The notes under the pieces are model-generated. The model saw only the letters and a program-made list of their open reading frames with translations. It ran no database searches and was not told where the DNA came from. Positions 15,664-25,176 of a stretch of 64,000 nucleotides of DNA are shown one piece after another. A program made the translations under genes and the position numbers. This stretch comes from [Leptolyngbya] sp. PCC 7376 (GTDB taxonomy: Bacteria > Cyanobacteriota > Cyanobacteriia > Cyanobacteriales > MRBY01), in assembly GCF_000316605.1 (NCBI RefSeq), contig NC_019683.1, forward strand, positions 4,696,036 to 4,760,035, in the 5' to 3' direction. How positions within the stretch are numbered: position 1 is the first letter of the stretch; the number at the start of each line of letters is the position of its first letter.

Positions 15664-18320
15664 CGGCAAGCTGTTAATGTGATTTCTCCGCTGGGCGATC
15701 GCCGCCATTCTGTCGCTTGGGGAAGAGGTTCTTTGCGCCAATCGCTCCAAACAGAATCATCTATCGCACCATGAAATGGCGTTGGTGGTAATCCACCTCG
15801 TCCAGCAGCAATAAATCTATTTTTGTCAAGTGTATCGCAAGCTGTTGAGATTTGATCAGAAGCATCCAGCAGCTCACTTTGTAATGCTTCAAGGCTCTGC
15901 ACTTCGTCAACTTCCAAATCACTAATATTGACAGTGCCGCTCAGCCCAAATTGAGAAGATGCAGAAATTGTGACGAAATCGGGGTTAAAAATGCCCTTGG
16001 TGACAATCTCAACATTGCCGCCATTCCCAGTAAAAGCATTGGCCGTAATGCGATTAGAACCTTTAGGTAAAGCGAGGAGAAAAGGTGTGCGTAGTTGAAT
16101 ATTTCCGCCATTTCCTGCTGTGCCTTGCTGTCCCGCCGTTGTAGAAATTTCGCTGTTGCCACCCAACAATAAATATTCACTCAAATCAAACCTAAGATTA
16201 CCGCCTTCCCCAGATGTGCTCGTCGCGGCGATCGCCCCATCCCGAATCTCAAGACTTCGCCCCGTCAGCGAGAAAGTCCCAGCATTAGCCTGACCTGTCG
16301 CGCTCACTGAGATTGCACCACCGTCTTGAATTCTAGTGGTCTCAGTATTCAGCAGAATATTGCCAGCAGGCTGATCGGAAGAACTACTCGAAGTAATGCG
16401 AGCATTACCAGCAATGTCTAAATTTTGTGTGTCAATCCTCAACCCACCAGCCTTCCCAAACCCATCCGTCCTTGTCGTCACTTCAGCCTGACTTTGAACC
16501 GTCACATTCGGTGCTTGTATACGTAAACCAAGGGACTTTCCGGTCGCATTTGTACCAACACGACTCGCGACTAATGTTCTCGCACCATCAATGACGATCT
16601 CGTCTGTTGCCAAGATATTGATTAAGCCGGAATCCCCTACCCCAAAAGTACTTGCCGAGATCTCGCTACCTTGCTGAACCATTAAAGTGTCTGCTTCAAT
16701 CGAAATATTTCCCGTTTGACCAGAAGAGGATGGATCCACGTCACTTTTAACTTGGCTCCCACGAATATCAACAGTTCCCAATCCCACTAAACGAATATCT
16801 CCAGCAGCACTATTAACCGTATTATTTTCAACCTCACTTTCGATTTGACTGCTAACAACCTGAATATTTTGAGCCGCAAAAATATTGATATTTCCAGCCG
16901 TAACATTCATTGTATTTTTAGCAGTTTTACTATCAACTAATGATGAAGTAATTGCAATATCTCCATTCGCAATAAGATCAATATCTCCAGACTGCCCACT
17001 CTGCACAATCGTTGAAATTTGACCTTGATTTACATCAATGTTATTGCGGCTATCTAAAATGATTCTGGCGCTATTTCCTATAACTGGATTTGAGATGATT
17101 TTTTGTACATTAATATCGCCAATTAGATTATTAGATTGATATTGATTCGAGAGATAAATCAAACCATCATTGGCAGTGACTTCTATATTTTTGACATTAA
17201 TATCAGCGCGATCGCCTGAAGTTTCCGACAAAGTAGGGAACGAACCTCCAAGCTCTGGGCTAAAGCTAAAATCTGTTGTACCTGCTCGTAAATCAATTGT
17301 AGGAGAAGATTTTCCACGAATTTGGAGAGGACGACCATCGGATAACATCACATCTTGATCAATACCAGCAATGCCGTCAGCACCATTCACAATAATTGAA
17401 TTGGCAGTAATCGAACCACCAGCCAAAATATGTAATGAGGCTCCAGTATATTGGTCGAAAGAGACATTTCCTTGGACGGTTAATATCGGATCGTTGGGAC
17501 TCAATAAACTATCGGCAAAAAGACTTCCCTCAGCATAAAATTTTGTATCTGCAATAATTGGATTTTCTGAGATTAATTCAATATTTTCTTTTGCAAAAAA
17601 ATAGCTATCTGAATGATTTAATGTTGAAATCTGAATTTGTGGTGATTCAAATATTATATTCCTCTGTGAAATGAGCTGCAGCGGTTTGTCTAAAGTATCT
17701 AGAATGTTTAAGGAGTTACTTGCAATTAATTGAATATCTCCACCAGTTGCCAAGGAATTGAGTAATTCAATATTGGCTGCAACAAAAAACAAATCTTGGC
17801 CAATAGTTAAATTGCCTTGATTGACGATTTTCGGAGAAAAATAAGCATTCGGCTGAATACTTAGCAAGTCTGCATAGCCTGTTTTCTCAAGGAATAGGCG
17901 TTGAGATGTGAGCAAAGCTTCAGGATTAGTCGTAACGATGAATGACCCTGCAATATCGAGCTGTGCAGATTCAGTAAAAACTACTCCATTTGGGTTGATC
18001 AACCACAAATTAGCATTGCCAATTACTCCAAGTTTTCCGGCGATCGCCGAGCTTTGATTACCAGTAATTTGCGTGATGATTTGTTCGATTAATGGCGATG
18101 GCGAAAAATAAATAGCTTCGTCTTGATCGATATTAAATTCTGGAAATTGATGCAGGATTGTACGTTCTAGCTGCAATCCTCCTTGAATAATGCGCACAGT
18201 TTGCCCTTGGACTTCAGCTGTCGAGATAATGCTTTGAGCAAAACTTATTTTTGGGCATGTCATCAGGTCGCAGGCGATCGCCAAACTGAAAAGAGCTGTA
18301 TGGTATTTAACGAATTTCAT
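15660..18320 (-). CDS. Two-partner-secretion exoprotein with filamentous hemagglutinin N-terminal domain
   Basis: The 886-residue product has a signal peptide (MKFVKYHTALFSLAIAC, cleavage near SFAQS) and a TPS domain (about residues 30-165) with NLWLINPNGVVFTESAQLDI and GSFIVTTNPE. A long beta-helical body follows, rich in N/D, T and S with short repeats such as GNISIEADTLMV and AGNILLNTETT. It ends with CDTLDKNRFIAAGRGGLPPTP, the tail typical of cyanobacterial members. Such proteins are exported by a TpsB porin and act at the surface as adhesins or toxins. No TpsB gene is in the window. The ATG at 18320 is preferred to 18353, because the latter lacks a direct signal sequence and would overlap the divergent kinase gene. 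Confidence 0.88.
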   Translation of the reverse strand: MKFVKYHTALFSLAIACDLMTCPKISFAQSIISTAEVQGQTVRIIQGGLQLERTILHQFPEFNIDQDEAIYFSPSPLIEQIITQITGNQSSAIAGKLGVIGNANLWLINPNGVVFTESAQLDIAGSFIVTTNPEALLTSQRLFLEKTGYADLLSIQPNAYFSPKIVNQGNLTIGQDLFFVAANIELLNSLATGGDIQLIASNSLNILDTLDKPLQLISQRNIIFESPQIQISTLNHSDSYFFAKENIELISENPIIADTKFYAEGSLFADSLLSPNDPILTVQGNVSFDQYTGASLHILAGGSITANSIIVNGADGIAGIDQDVMLSDGRPLQIRGKSSPTIDLRAGTTDFSFSPELGGSFPTLSETSGDRADINVKNIEVTANDGLIYLSNQYQSNNLIGDINVQKIISNPVIGNSARIILDSRNNIDVNQGQISTIVQSGQSGDIDLIANGDIAITSSLVDSKTAKNTMNVTAGNINIFAAQNIQVVSSQIESEVENNTVNSAAGDIRLVGLGTVDIRGSQVKSDVDPSSSGQTGNISIEADTLMVQQGSEISASTFGVGDSGLINILATDEIVIDGARTLVASRVGTNATGKSLGLRIQAPNVTVQSQAEVTTRTDGFGKAGGLRIDTQNLDIAGNARITSSSSSDQPAGNILLNTETTRIQDGGAISVSATGQANAGTFSLTGRSLEIRDGAIAATSTSGEGGNLRFDLSEYLLLGGNSEISTTAGQQGTAGNGGNIQLRTPFLLALPKGSNRITANAFTGNGGNVEIVTKGIFNPDFVTISASSQFGLSGTVNISDLEVDEVQSLEALQSELLDASDQISTACDTLDKNRFIAAGRGGLPPTPFHGAIDDSVWSDWRKEPLPQATEWRRSPSGEITLTACR

Positions 18321-18337
18321 CTCAAATAATTGAGCTA

Positions 18338-19654
18338 ATGCCGATGCGCCCAAAGATTATAGTGCTGGACGATGACCCCACTGGTTCTCAAACAGTTCAT
18401 AGCTGTTCATTACTCTTACGTTGGGATGTGGCAATACTCAGGGAGGCATTGCAAGATCCCGCACCTATTTTCTTCATTTTGGCAAATACTCGCGCGATGA
18501 ATGAAAGTGAGGCGATCGCCACAACAAAAGAGATTTGCCGAAATCTAAAGGCTGCTCTTGCCGCAGAAAATATCACGGATTATTGGCTGGTCAGTCGTTC
18601 TGATTCGACATTACGGGGACATTTTCCAGCAGAAACAGAGGCGATCGCCAGTATTTTTGGCGAGTTTGATGCCTGTTTCCATGCGCCAGCTTTTTTTGAA
18701 GGAGGACGCATCACTCGCGACGGAACCCACTACATCGCCACCGCCGACAGTTTAACGCCAGTACACGAAACAGAATTCGCGAAAGATCGGGTATTTGGTT
18801 TTAAAGATAGCTTTTTGCCCAACTACATAGCAGAGAAAACAAACGGGGCGATCGCCGCCAAAGATGTTGATATTCTCGAACCTCAACAATCCTCAAAAAA
18901 TGTAGACGATTATCTATTAGGACTATCCAACAACAAACAAGTCGTTTTGTCAGCCACGACCCAGCAAGATTTTGATCAATTAGTTAACCCTTTACAGGCA
19001 GCAACAAACAAAGGCAAGAAATTTCTCTTCCGTAGTGCGGCCAGCTTACTCACTTCCCTTGCAAATGTTGGCAAGCAACCTGTTCCAGCAGAGAAGATGG
19101 CTACTTATCGTCAATCAAAAAAAAATGGAATCATTTTCGTTGGTTCCTATGTTCAAAAGACAACAGATCAACTCACTGAACTTTTGCAGCTAGATGATGT
19201 ACGAGGGATTGAAATTGATATCTATGCTTGCCAGAATGCAGATCAGCGCAAAAAACTAGTCACGGCGATCACCACACAACTAGAAACTCTCTTTGCAAAA
19301 AATATCACTCCAGTTTTATTCACCCAGCGAACATTTCAAACTCAAAAGACCGCATCAGAACAAATGATCTTTGGTCAAAATATCAATCAATGTTTTCAGG
19401 AGATTTTATTACTATTACCTCCAGATCTTGGCTTCATTATTAGTAAAGGTGGTAACACCACTAATCAACTTTTGAGCCGTGGCTTAGCCCTTAAAACTGT
19501 TCAGCTCCTAGGGCAAATTTTGCCTGGTTGTTGTCTCGTAAAAACATCCGATTCCCACCCAAAATTCAGCAATTTACCTATTGTGCTTTTCCCCGGGAAT
19601 GTGGGCGATCGCCAGGGGCTCATAACAACCTATAAACGTTTACATAAACTTTAA
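18338..19654 (+). CDS. Four-carbon acid sugar kinase family protein (DUF1537)
   Basis: The 438-residue protein shows the N-terminal substrate-binding domain with IIVLDDDPTGSQTVHSC and WLVSRSDSTLRGHFPAETEA. Its C-terminal nucleotide-binding domain has FIISKGGNTTNQLLSRGL and LFPGNVGDRQGL. The family phosphorylates four-carbon acid sugars such as erythronate, threonate and 3-oxo-tetronate at the terminal hydroxyl. No catabolic partner (dehydrogenase, isomerase, transporter) lies nearby, so the natural substrate is unknown. ATG codons at 18338 and 18344 are both possible. The start lies 17 bases from that of the divergent exoprotein gene, so their promoters must overlap each other's coding sequence. 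Confidence 0.87.
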   Translation: MPMRPKIIVLDDDPTGSQTVHSCSLLLRWDVAILREALQDPAPIFFILANTRAMNESEAIATTKEICRNLKAALAAENITDYWLVSRSDSTLRGHFPAETEAIASIFGEFDACFHAPAFFEGGRITRDGTHYIATADSLTPVHETEFAKDRVFGFKDSFLPNYIAEKTNGAIAAKDVDILEPQQSSKNVDDYLLGLSNNKQVVLSATTQQDFDQLVNPLQAATNKGKKFLFRSAASLLTSLANVGKQPVPAEKMATYRQSKKNGIIFVGSYVQKTTDQLTELLQLDDVRGIEIDIYACQNADQRKKLVTAITTQLETLFAKNITPVLFTQRTFQTQKTASEQMIFGQNINQCFQEILLLLPPDLGFIISKGGNTTNQLLSRGLALKTVQLLGQILPGCCLVKTSDSHPKFSNLPIVLFPGNVGDRQGLITTYKRLHKL

Positions 19655-19826
19655 CGAAGTATATGACTGAGACAGCTTAAAAAAACTCAGTAAGGCACCA
19701 TGAGAAGTTAATATATCTTTAAGCATAGATAAAAAATAAATAGGGTCAATCTACGTTATCTATCAAGAGATCATTCATCTTAGGTCCGACCCTCTCCTCC
19801 CCCCTAAGCACCGCATCTCCAGACCC

Positions 19827-21032
19827 ATGAACGCACCTGCAGCCCGTGAGGAAAAGGCCAAGATTCTAATCGTTGATGACAGCATCACGAATCTTAAGTT
19901 GCTCGCGGCGATTTTGGCTCAGCACAATTACGCTATGACAGTGGTAAAAAAGGCAATTGATGCGCTGAAATATTTAGAAAAAAATTCGATTGATCTGATC
20001 CTGCTAGAACTCAGCATGTTGGGCTCAAGTGCCTATCAACTCTGCACTATCCTAAAATCTCGTATCAGAACAAAACATATTCCCATCATTTTCCTAGGTG
20101 GTACAGCCCAAAGCGTCGATAAACTTAAAGCGTTTTCAGTGGGGGCATCAGATTTTATTACAGCTCCTAATCAAAGCATTGAAATTCTCGCCCGTGTTGA
20201 GCTTCATTTAAATCTATCCCGTCAACGAAAAAAGTTACTCACAAAAAATAAAATCCTTGAAGTCAAGATTAAACAGCATCGTCGCATGGAGGCGTTGTTG
20301 TTACAGCAAACGACAAAGCTCCGCAAAGAGATCCAACAGCAAAAAGATATGGGGGAACTGCTCCGTCTCCGAAATATTCGTCTCAAACGCCAAGCGAATA
20401 CGGACCCCCTTACCCATGTCGCGAATCGAAGATATTTTGATAGATATTTATCGCGAGAATTTAAGCACTGTATGCGTGAACATCATCCTCTGTCATTGGT
20501 GCTGTGCGATATCGATTATTTCAAGTTCTATAACGACCACTATGGCCATCAACAGGGGGATGACTGCTTACATGCCGTCGCCCAGATTTTAGCGAGCGTG
20601 GCGAACCTGCCGAATGATTTAGTAGCCCGTTATGGTGGGGAAGAGTTTGCATTAATTTTGCCGGACACTGATCAAGAGGCGGCGATCGCCGTGGTGGAAT
20701 GTATCCAACGCATCCTTGATAAAAAACATCTCCAACATAATGCTTCAGAAGTGGCAGATCGAATTACATTGAGCTTTGGTGGTGTGACACTATTACCGAA
20801 TCAGACTTGTAATATCGCAATGCTCATTAAACAGGCGGATGATGCCTTATACAAAGCAAAAAATAATGGGCGATCGCGACATCATTGGCACAAAAGTCGT
20901 TTCGAATCTCTCCTCACAGCTGCCCCAAAAACTTTAACGTCCCATCCTGTACCAACAAAAATCAATTCTTCTCCCAAATCTCCTCACCCAGTAAACTTAT
21001 CTGAGCACGCCAGAAAACAAGTCAATTTGTAG
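19827..21032 (+). CDS. Diguanylate cyclase with degenerate receiver domain (REC-GGDEF)
   Basis: The 401-residue protein has an N-terminal receiver fold (about residues 10-130), a coiled-coil linker (135-190) and a GGDEF domain (195-345). The active-site loop is RYGGEEF, so cyclase activity is likely. The I-site RxxD is not conserved (LPND in its place), so product inhibition may be lost. In the receiver the phospho-acceptor position reads LLELS rather than LLD, the conserved Thr/Ser region reads FLGGT, and the conserved lysine is replaced in FITAPN. Phosphorylation in the classical way is therefore unlikely. A basic, proline-rich tail of about 50 residues follows. The gene converges on the histidine-kinase operon. 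Confidence 0.9.
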   Translation: MNAPAAREEKAKILIVDDSITNLKLLAAILAQHNYAMTVVKKAIDALKYLEKNSIDLILLELSMLGSSAYQLCTILKSRIRTKHIPIIFLGGTAQSVDKLKAFSVGASDFITAPNQSIEILARVELHLNLSRQRKKLLTKNKILEVKIKQHRRMEALLLQQTTKLRKEIQQQKDMGELLRLRNIRLKRQANTDPLTHVANRRYFDRYLSREFKHCMREHHPLSLVLCDIDYFKFYNDHYGHQQGDDCLHAVAQILASVANLPNDLVARYGGEEFALILPDTDQEAAIAVVECIQRILDKKHLQHNASEVADRITLSFGGVTLLPNQTCNIAMLIKQADDALYKAKNNGRSRHHWHKSRFESLLTAAPKTLTSHPVPTKINSSPKSPHPVNLSEHARKQVNL

Positions 21033-21094
21033 CTCAAAGTATTTTCTTTCTAAGGAAATTCATCTCAAACAATCTGATTGATAAATCTCGTCTT

Positions 21095-22405
21095 CTATTG
21101 ATGTTTAGGTAAGACAATAATAAATTCGGTTCCTTCTTCTAAATCAAGATTGAGCTTCAATGTCCCACCATGCTGACCCACAACAATATCATGACTGATT
21201 GATAAGCCAAGACCTGTTCCTTCTCCCGGCGTTTTTGTTGTTACGAAAGGGTCAAAAATTTTCTCTTTTAATTCTTGCGGAATACCAACACCATTATCCC
21301 GAATACGAATTTCTAATTTATTGCCTTCAAGAACATTAGTCGAAATCCAGACTTGCGGTGAATAGTTCGAGTTCTCAGATTCTTGATTCTGCAATTCATG
21401 GTGCCTATGCACCGCATCAAAGGCATTCTCAAGAAGATTAATAATTACTCGACTCAATGCAGCAGGTAGAACCTGAACTTTTTGAATTTGAGAATCATAA
21501 TTCTGATGAATTTTGGCATTAAACAAATGATGTTTTGCTCGACGGCTATGGTATGCAAAATCAATAGCTTCAGCAATCAGTTCATTAATTAAAACGTCTT
21601 CAACAATACCATTATCAGAACGGGCATGTTGCATCATACTCGAAATGATTTGAGACGCCCGCTGTCCATGTTTTAATGTTGCGGCTGCATTGTCATTTAA
21701 AAATCCAATCAATTCGCTAATATTAGCGGCACTATCAGCCGGAAGCTGGTCAACATTATTATTGATTTCTGTTTTTAGCTCATCCATTAATTCTTGAGAA
21801 CTTTCGGCGAAGTTGATCACAAAGTTCAATGGATTACGTAATTCATGGGCAATGCCAGCAGTGAGATTTCCCAATGATGCTAATTTTTCTTGAGCAATCA
21901 TTTGGGTCTGGGTACGTTGTAGCTGCTCTACTGTTTTATGTAAAACGGCATTCTGGGATTCAATTTGTTTATTGAGAGCGCGTAATTTGAGCTGGATGCG
22001 GAGACGGGCCAGAACTTCATCTTGTTGAAAAGGCTTTGTGATGTAGTCCACAGCACCAACGGATAATCCTTTAACTTTATCTACAGTCTCAGCAAGAGCT
22101 GTCATAAAAATGATGGGAATGTCTTTTGTTTCTGGTAATGCTTTGAGAGCTTGGCAAGTTTCAAAGCCGTCCATGCCAGGCATCATAATATCGAGCAAGA
22201 TTAATTCGGGCTGTTCATAGGCAATTTTCTTCAGGGCACTTTGACCATCTTTCGCAACTCGGACGCTATAGCCAACCCGGGTGAGAAATTTCGACATCAT
22301 GCTGAGGTTGACGGTATTGTCATCGACCACAAAAATGACTTCTTGTGTGGTCGATGAGTCATCCAAGGAAGAATCTTGCTCTGGCACTGCGTCTAAATTA
22401 CTCAT
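21095..22405 (-). CDS. Histidine kinase with N-terminal receiver domain (REC-HisKA-HATPase)
   Basis: The 436-residue soluble protein has a complete receiver domain (about 20-140; [35 protein letters not shown]), a short coiled coil, then a kinase core. The H box is [20 protein letters not shown], the N box [11 protein letters not shown], and the G boxes DNGVGIPQ and [15 protein letters not shown]. Such proteins commonly take a phosphoryl group from an upstream hybrid kinase. Its start overlaps the stop of the PhnD-type hybrid kinase by four bases (ATGA), so the two are translationally coupled and probably form one phosphorelay. No membrane segment is present. Confidence 0.93.
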   Translation of the reverse strand: MSNLDAVPEQDSSLDDSSTTQEVIFVVDDNTVNLSMMSKFLTRVGYSVRVAKDGQSALKKIAYEQPELILLDIMMPGMDGFETCQALKALPETKDIPIIFMTALAETVDKVKGLSVGAVDYITKPFQQDEVLARLRIQLKLRALNKQIESQNAVLHKTVEQLQRTQTQMIAQEKLASLGNLTAGIAHELRNPLNFVINFAESSQELMDELKTEINNNVDQLPADSAANISELIGFLNDNAAATLKHGQRASQIISSMMQHARSDNGIVEDVLINELIAEAIDFAYHSRRAKHHLFNAKIHQNYDSQIQKVQVLPAALSRVIINLLENAFDAVHRHHELQNQESENSNYSPQVWISTNVLEGNKLEIRIRDNGVGIPQELKEKIFDPFVTTKTPGEGTGLGLSISHDIVVGQHGGTLKLNLDLEEGTEFIIVLPKHQ

Positions 22406-25092
22406 AGCTCTCTAGTAGATTGGGCTTGATATTGCTGAATAATGCTCAAAATCTTCTCGTCTTCAAATTCTTCAGCTTTTTGTATCAGTAGCTGGGTTAG
22501 GGGAAGGTATTGGGGATGTTCTGAGCCAAAGGTCTCGGCGATCGCCCGGACACCATTTAAGTCACCCTTATTTACTAAATCAATAATTTGCTCTAAAAAC
22601 TCAGGGGGCGGTTTAATTGCTGTGGATAGTAATGGCTGACTATTAGCTTCTAGAGGGTGATGAACCATTTCATTATCAGAGTTATTCTCACCATACTGCC
22701 ACTTTAGATCGAGAAGCTGCTGTAATTTGTCGAATAATGAAGAGGCATTAATAGGCTTCGGCAAGAAATCATTACACCCAGCTTTTTGGCTTGCTTCTTG
22801 ATCCATACTAAAAACGCTCGCAGAAGAAGCAAGAATCATCAAATGTTGCCACTCTTGATGTTGACGAATCTGCCGGGTCATTTCAAATCCATCTAATACA
22901 GGCATTACTAAATCGGTAATGATAATATCTGGCTCGTTTTCACTAATTTCCTCAAGGGCGATCGCTCCATTCTCCGCTTCATGAATGACAAAACCTACAG
23001 GCTCTAACAAATGACGAACAACTGAACGATTTTCCCACCGATCATCTACCACCAGAACATGACGAACTTTACCTTCATAACCCACAATATGGGAGGTCTT
23101 AGACGGTAGAATATCTTGTCCAATCCAGCTCTGAGCCTCTAGAAACTCAGCTTCAAAGGAAAAACTACTCCCTTTTCCGAAAGTACTTTGGACTTTCAAT
23201 TCAGAACCCATCATCTTAAGAATTTTGACTGTAATGGCTAGCCCTAAACCCGTGCCTTCAAAATTTCTGGAATAATCCCCAGCCTGTTCAAAAGGCAAAC
23301 AAATCTGATCGATTTCATCTTCGGTAATACCAATACCAGTGTCTTCAATAGTGAATTTCAGCGTCCATTTCCAATTCCGACAGACTTCATCAGAGAATTG
23401 ATCATCCTCTACCATTTCTATCTCTAAAGGTTGAGGGGCACTCAATGTTTCAACGCGGAACGTTACCCCACCGGCATCAGTGAATTTGACAGCATTACCA
23501 ATAATATTGAGTAATATTTGTCTTAATCGTTTTTCATCAGCTTGAATCGAAGGAGGTAAATTTGAGGAGGCAATGTAATTAAAAGAGATTTCTTTCTGTT
23601 CTGCCTTAATTCGAAAAACTTCAATAATTTCATGTAAAAAAGGAGCCAACAAAAAGTCATCTACACAGAGCGTTAATTTTTGAGCTTCGATTTTTGATAG
23701 ATCTAAAATGTCATTAATTAGCGTTAAAAGATGTGTCCCACATTGATGAATGATATTAATACCATGCTGTTGATTAGGGCTTGTTGTTATGTCTCGTTGC
23801 AGAATTTGGGCATATCCTAAGATGCCGTTTAATGGGGTACGCAACTCATGGCTCATATGGGCTAAAAATTCGCTTTTCGCACGGTTAGCCGCTTCCGCAG
23901 CATCTCTGGCTAAACTTAATTCTTGGGTCCGCTGAACAACTCGTTCTTCTAAATCTTCATTGGCTATTCTGAGGGCTTTTTCAACGCGCTTTCGTCCAAC
24001 TAAATACACAGCTCCGCAGCCCATGCTGATAAAAATCAAGCTGAGGAGAAGGAGCCAGTACCGATATTTATAGAGGATTTGGGCAAGACTCACTTTGCCC
24101 CAATCTTCATAGGGACGTACCCTTAATTCCCGCAAGGTGTCATGGACAGACTGATAATTTTCTGGGATAGTCCACCCTTCATATTTTCCGGCGATCGCCG
24201 CAGGATGGTTGGCTGGAATTTTCATCAGGGCGATCGCCACTAATTCGGCCAAACCATCAGGAGTACCAGGCATCACCGCCATCGGCCATTCCGGATACAG
24301 TTGAGTACTCAGGGCAAACGGGAAGGTCTCTGCATATTGCGTTTGCTGATTGAGCACCACAAAATCATCCAGATCAATTTTGCCTTCAGCAGTCATCCGC
24401 TCAAGGGTATCTGTGCGTACGGTGCCAGCATCAACTTTCCCATCTCGCACCGCATACACTACATCATCATGGCTGCCCGCAAACTCTAAACTCTTCAACT
24501 GAGTGTAGGGATCTATCTGTGCCTCTTTAAAAGTTGACCATGCCATCTGCCAGCCGCCAAAGGCAATCTCACTGACCGCGATAAATTGTTTGCCTTTGAG
24601 GTCTTCAAGAGTCTGCAAATCTGGGCGATCGCGACGCCGGAAAATTACAGCACCAAATTCGGTATAAGGCTTACCTAACCTAAGATTTTTGAGAGTCGCA
24701 ATACGACGAGCACCATACACCCACTCCAATTCCACATACATCCCTGGATTGGGCAAAACAAAATCGACCTGCCCAGTTGCCACCGTTTCTTCCATCGAAT
24801 CAAAGGCCAAAGGAATCAAACTAAACTGATAACCTGGAATTTCTTCATTCAAATAATCTAGAGTTGGCTGCCATTTTGCTTGAGTTTGCGCAACTCCTCG
24901 TATGGCCATCACTCCAACATTCACCGACTTTAATTCTTGCTGAACTAGCGCTTCAGACTGTCGCTCTGTAGCATTTTCTGTCTCTGCCATTATGGCGATA
25001 CAGCCTACGCCAAATATGCCGATATATGCACTACAAGCAACAGTAGTGGAAATAAAAAAAAGTCGACTTATAATCACCTTTGGATTCATCAA
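22402..25092 (-). CDS. Hybrid sensor kinase with PhnD-like periplasmic binding domain
   Basis: The 896-residue protein has an N-terminal hydrophobic segment (about 5-35), a substrate-binding domain of the phosphonate/phosphate PhnD type (about 55-330; [55 protein letters not shown]), and a membrane span (about 345-368). A coiled coil, HisKA and HATPase domains follow ([45 protein letters not shown]), then a C-terminal receiver ([28 protein letters not shown]) and a short helical tail. The layout recalls TtrS-type sensors. The ligand is not predictable. It is the middle gene of a three-gene minus-strand set. Confidence 0.92.
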   Translation of the reverse strand: MMNPKVIISRLFFISTTVACSAYIGIFGVGCIAIMAETENATERQSEALVQQELKSVNVGVMAIRGVAQTQAKWQPTLDYLNEEIPGYQFSLIPLAFDSMEETVATGQVDFVLPNPGMYVELEWVYGARRIATLKNLRLGKPYTEFGAVIFRRRDRPDLQTLEDLKGKQFIAVSEIAFGGWQMAWSTFKEAQIDPYTQLKSLEFAGSHDDVVYAVRDGKVDAGTVRTDTLERMTAEGKIDLDDFVVLNQQTQYAETFPFALSTQLYPEWPMAVMPGTPDGLAELVAIALMKIPANHPAAIAGKYEGWTIPENYQSVHDTLRELRVRPYEDWGKVSLAQILYKYRYWLLLLSLIFISMGCGAVYLVGRKRVEKALRIANEDLEERVVQRTQELSLARDAAEAANRAKSEFLAHMSHELRTPLNGILGYAQILQRDITTSPNQQHGINIIHQCGTHLLTLINDILDLSKIEAQKLTLCVDDFLLAPFLHEIIEVFRIKAEQKEISFNYIASSNLPPSIQADEKRLRQILLNIIGNAVKFTDAGGVTFRVETLSAPQPLEIEMVEDDQFSDEVCRNWKWTLKFTIEDTGIGITEDEIDQICLPFEQAGDYSRNFEGTGLGLAITVKILKMMGSELKVQSTFGKGSSFSFEAEFLEAQSWIGQDILPSKTSHIVGYEGKVRHVLVVDDRWENRSVVRHLLEPVGFVIHEAENGAIALEEISENEPDIIITDLVMPVLDGFEMTRQIRQHQEWQHLMILASSASVFSMDQEASQKAGCNDFLPKPINASSLFDKLQQLLDLKWQYGENNSDNEMVHHPLEANSQPLLSTAIKPPPEFLEQIIDLVNKGDLNGVRAIAETFGSEHPQYLPLTQLLIQKAEEFEDEKILSIIQQYQAQSTREL

Positions 25093-25176
25093 TAATCCCT
25101 AAAACTAATTCTCAAAAATCCTATTAATCTCTATTTTTCAACTACAAGAATAATGTAAAAATCAAAACCTATTCTT

